This document shows, one piece after another, positions 5,284 through 6,372 of a stretch of DNA of 6,372 nt (position 1 is its first letter; every line of letters starts with the position of its first letter). This DNA is from Anderseniella sp. (GTDB taxonomy: Bacteria > Pseudomonadota > Alphaproteobacteria > Rhizobiales > Aestuariivirgaceae): assembly GCA_013041995.1 (NCBI GenBank), contig JABDRA010000387.1, positions 1 through 6,372 on the forward strand. The letters run 5' to 3'. A model generated the notes under the pieces. The model was not told where the DNA came from. It did no database searches and saw only the letters and a program-made list of their open reading frames with translations. The position numbers and the translations under genes are program-made.

Positions 5284-6372
5284 ATGAGTGTAACCACGGG
5301 CGTCGACGGCCCTCCAAAAGTCGCATTTTTCAATGACCCAAGAGTCCGGGCGATCGGCGTACAGGCGATACTGATTGCCGTTATTGTTTTCTTTGCCTGG
5401 CAGATGGTTCAAAACACTCTGGCCAATCTGGAACGGGCAAATATCGCCTCAGGCTGGGGCTTCCTCGACACCACAGCGGGTTTTGACCTGTCGTTTACCC
5501 TGATCCCTTATTCGGAATCCTCGACTTATGGCCGGGCGATAACCGTTGGTGTCCTCAACACACTCCTGGTTGCGTTTTGCGGTATTGTTACCGCAACGAT
5601 CATCGGTTTCATCGTTGGCGTCATGCGCCTGTCAAAGAACTGGCTGGTGGCCAAGGTCGCCGAAATCTACATTGAAGTAGCGCGAAACATTCCGCTGCTG
5701 ATCCAGATGTTCATCTGGTACAAGGTGGTGCTGGCAGCACTGCCCAATCCGCGGGAAGCCTGGTCCATCGGAGGCACAGTTTTCCTTTCCAATCGTGGGA
5801 TTACCATTCCAAAATTTATCTGGGGTGACGGAGCATGGATGATCGGAGTTGCGGTAATAGCGGCGATTGTCGGCATCGTGTTTTTGAGGAAATGGGCGCA
5901 CAAACGCCAGGAAGCGACCGGCGAACAGTTCCCCGTGTTTCTCACGTCGCTCGGCATTTTGTTCGGCCTGCCACTCTTGACCTATTTCGCATTGGGCGGT
6001 CCGGTTGAGTTTGAGTTTGCCGAGCAGGGCAACTTCAATCTGCGCGGTGGTGTTGGCCTGGTCCCGGAATTTGCTGCACTTTATTTTGCCTTGTCGGTCT
6101 ACACCGCATCATTCATCGCAGAGATCGTCCGCTCCGGCATACTGGCGGTTAACAGGGGCCAGACCGAAGCTTCTTATGCTCTTGGCCTGAGACCCAACCC
6201 GGCACTTCGTCTGGTGGTTATTCCACAAGCCATGCGGGTGATCATTCCGCCGCTGGCCAGCCAGTATCTGAACCTGACCAAGAACTCGTCCCTGGCCGTC
6301 GCAATCGGCTTTCCTGAATTGGTGGCAGCCGGCGGCACGGTCATGAACCAGTCCGGACAGGCGGTGGAAATC
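5284..6372 (+). CDS. aapQ: General L-amino-acid ABC transporter permease subunit (AapQ), 3' end outside the window
   Basis: Inner-membrane subunit of the HisMQ-type amino-acid permease family; it would pair with AapM to form the channel driven by AapP. The frame is open for 363 codons to the edge; AapQ/BztB proteins are about 400 aa, so roughly 30-40 residues are missing. Seen: a cytoplasmic N-terminus, first helix about 24-42 (IGVQAILIAVIVFFAW), a long polar loop with NIASGWGFLDTTAGFDLS (53-70), helices starting near GRAITVGVLNTLLVAF (83-98), and ARNIPLLIQMFIWY (133-146). A hydrophobic insertion follows (186-240) that distinguishes AapQ/BztB from short HisQ-like permeases. The cytoplasmic EAA loop that contacts the ATPase begins EASYALG at 295-301 and ends near IPPL (321-324). 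Start ATG 5284 has a purine-rich site upstream and gives the expected N-terminus. Confidence 0.95.
   Translation, partial: MSVTTGVDGPPKVAFFNDPRVRAIGVQAILIAVIVFFAWQMVQNTLANLERANIASGWGFLDTTAGFDLSFTLIPYSESSTYGRAITVGVLNTLLVAFCGIVTATIIGFIVGVMRLSKNWLVAKVAEIYIEVARNIPLLIQMFIWYKVVLAALPNPREAWSIGGTVFLSNRGITIPKFIWGDGAWMIGVAVIAAIVGIVFLRKWAHKRQEATGEQFPVFLTSLGILFGLPLLTYFALGGPVEFEFAEQGNFNLRGGVGLVPEFAALYFALSVYTASFIAEIVRSGILAVNRGQTEASYALGLRPNPALRLVVIPQAMRVIIPPLASQYLNLTKNSSLAVAIGFPELVAAGGTVMNQSGQAVEI

Noticed and set aside
5012..5326. A 104-codon minus-strand frame across the aapJ-aapQ gap
   Set aside because: It overlaps the ends of both real genes antisense, its composition is not protein-like, and it has no recognised domain.

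Overview
The window looks like chromosomal core-metabolism DNA from an alphaproteobacterium, most likely of the order Hyphomicrobiales (Rhizobiales). This rests on the start of a general L-amino-acid ABC importer operon of the AapJQMP/BztABCD type, on a metC homologue diverging from it (an arrangement I recall from rhizobial relatives), and on moderately GC-rich coding with frequent NNC/NNG codons. The species cannot be named from sequence alone. I see no rRNA, tRNA, CRISPR array, insertion sequence, integrase or phage gene.

Left part (1-3703), minus strand, listed in the order transcribed. First is metC (2528-3703), a cystathionine beta-lyase. A 54-base gap follows, then creA (1943-2473), a small exported protein. 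Its stop codon overlaps the GTG start of a zinc-free MDR-type NAD(P)H:quinone oxidoreductase (951-1946). After 139 bases comes a DMT/EamA-family membrane transporter (start at 811) that runs off the left edge. The first three probably share a transcript; the transporter may or may not.

Middle (3704-3992): a divergent control region between metC and aapJ. It holds weak candidate promoters for both directions and, in the aapJ leader, two hairpins in tandem.

Right part (3993-6372), plus strand: aapJ (3993-5015), the periplasmic amino-acid-binding protein, then a 268-base non-coding gap, then aapQ (5284 to beyond the right edge), the first permease subunit. The gap contains a long terminator-like hairpin just after aapJ and a second, more complex fold. 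This fits the common pattern in which binding protein is made in excess over membrane subunits. aapM and aapP would be expected just outside the window.

The genes fit amino-acid supply (uptake by Aap, methionine synthesis by MetC) plus envelope and redox functions. The coding content is ordinary and I do not find an undescribed system. The observations most worth checking are the RNA structures on either side of aapJ and an extra cysteine pair in CreA.
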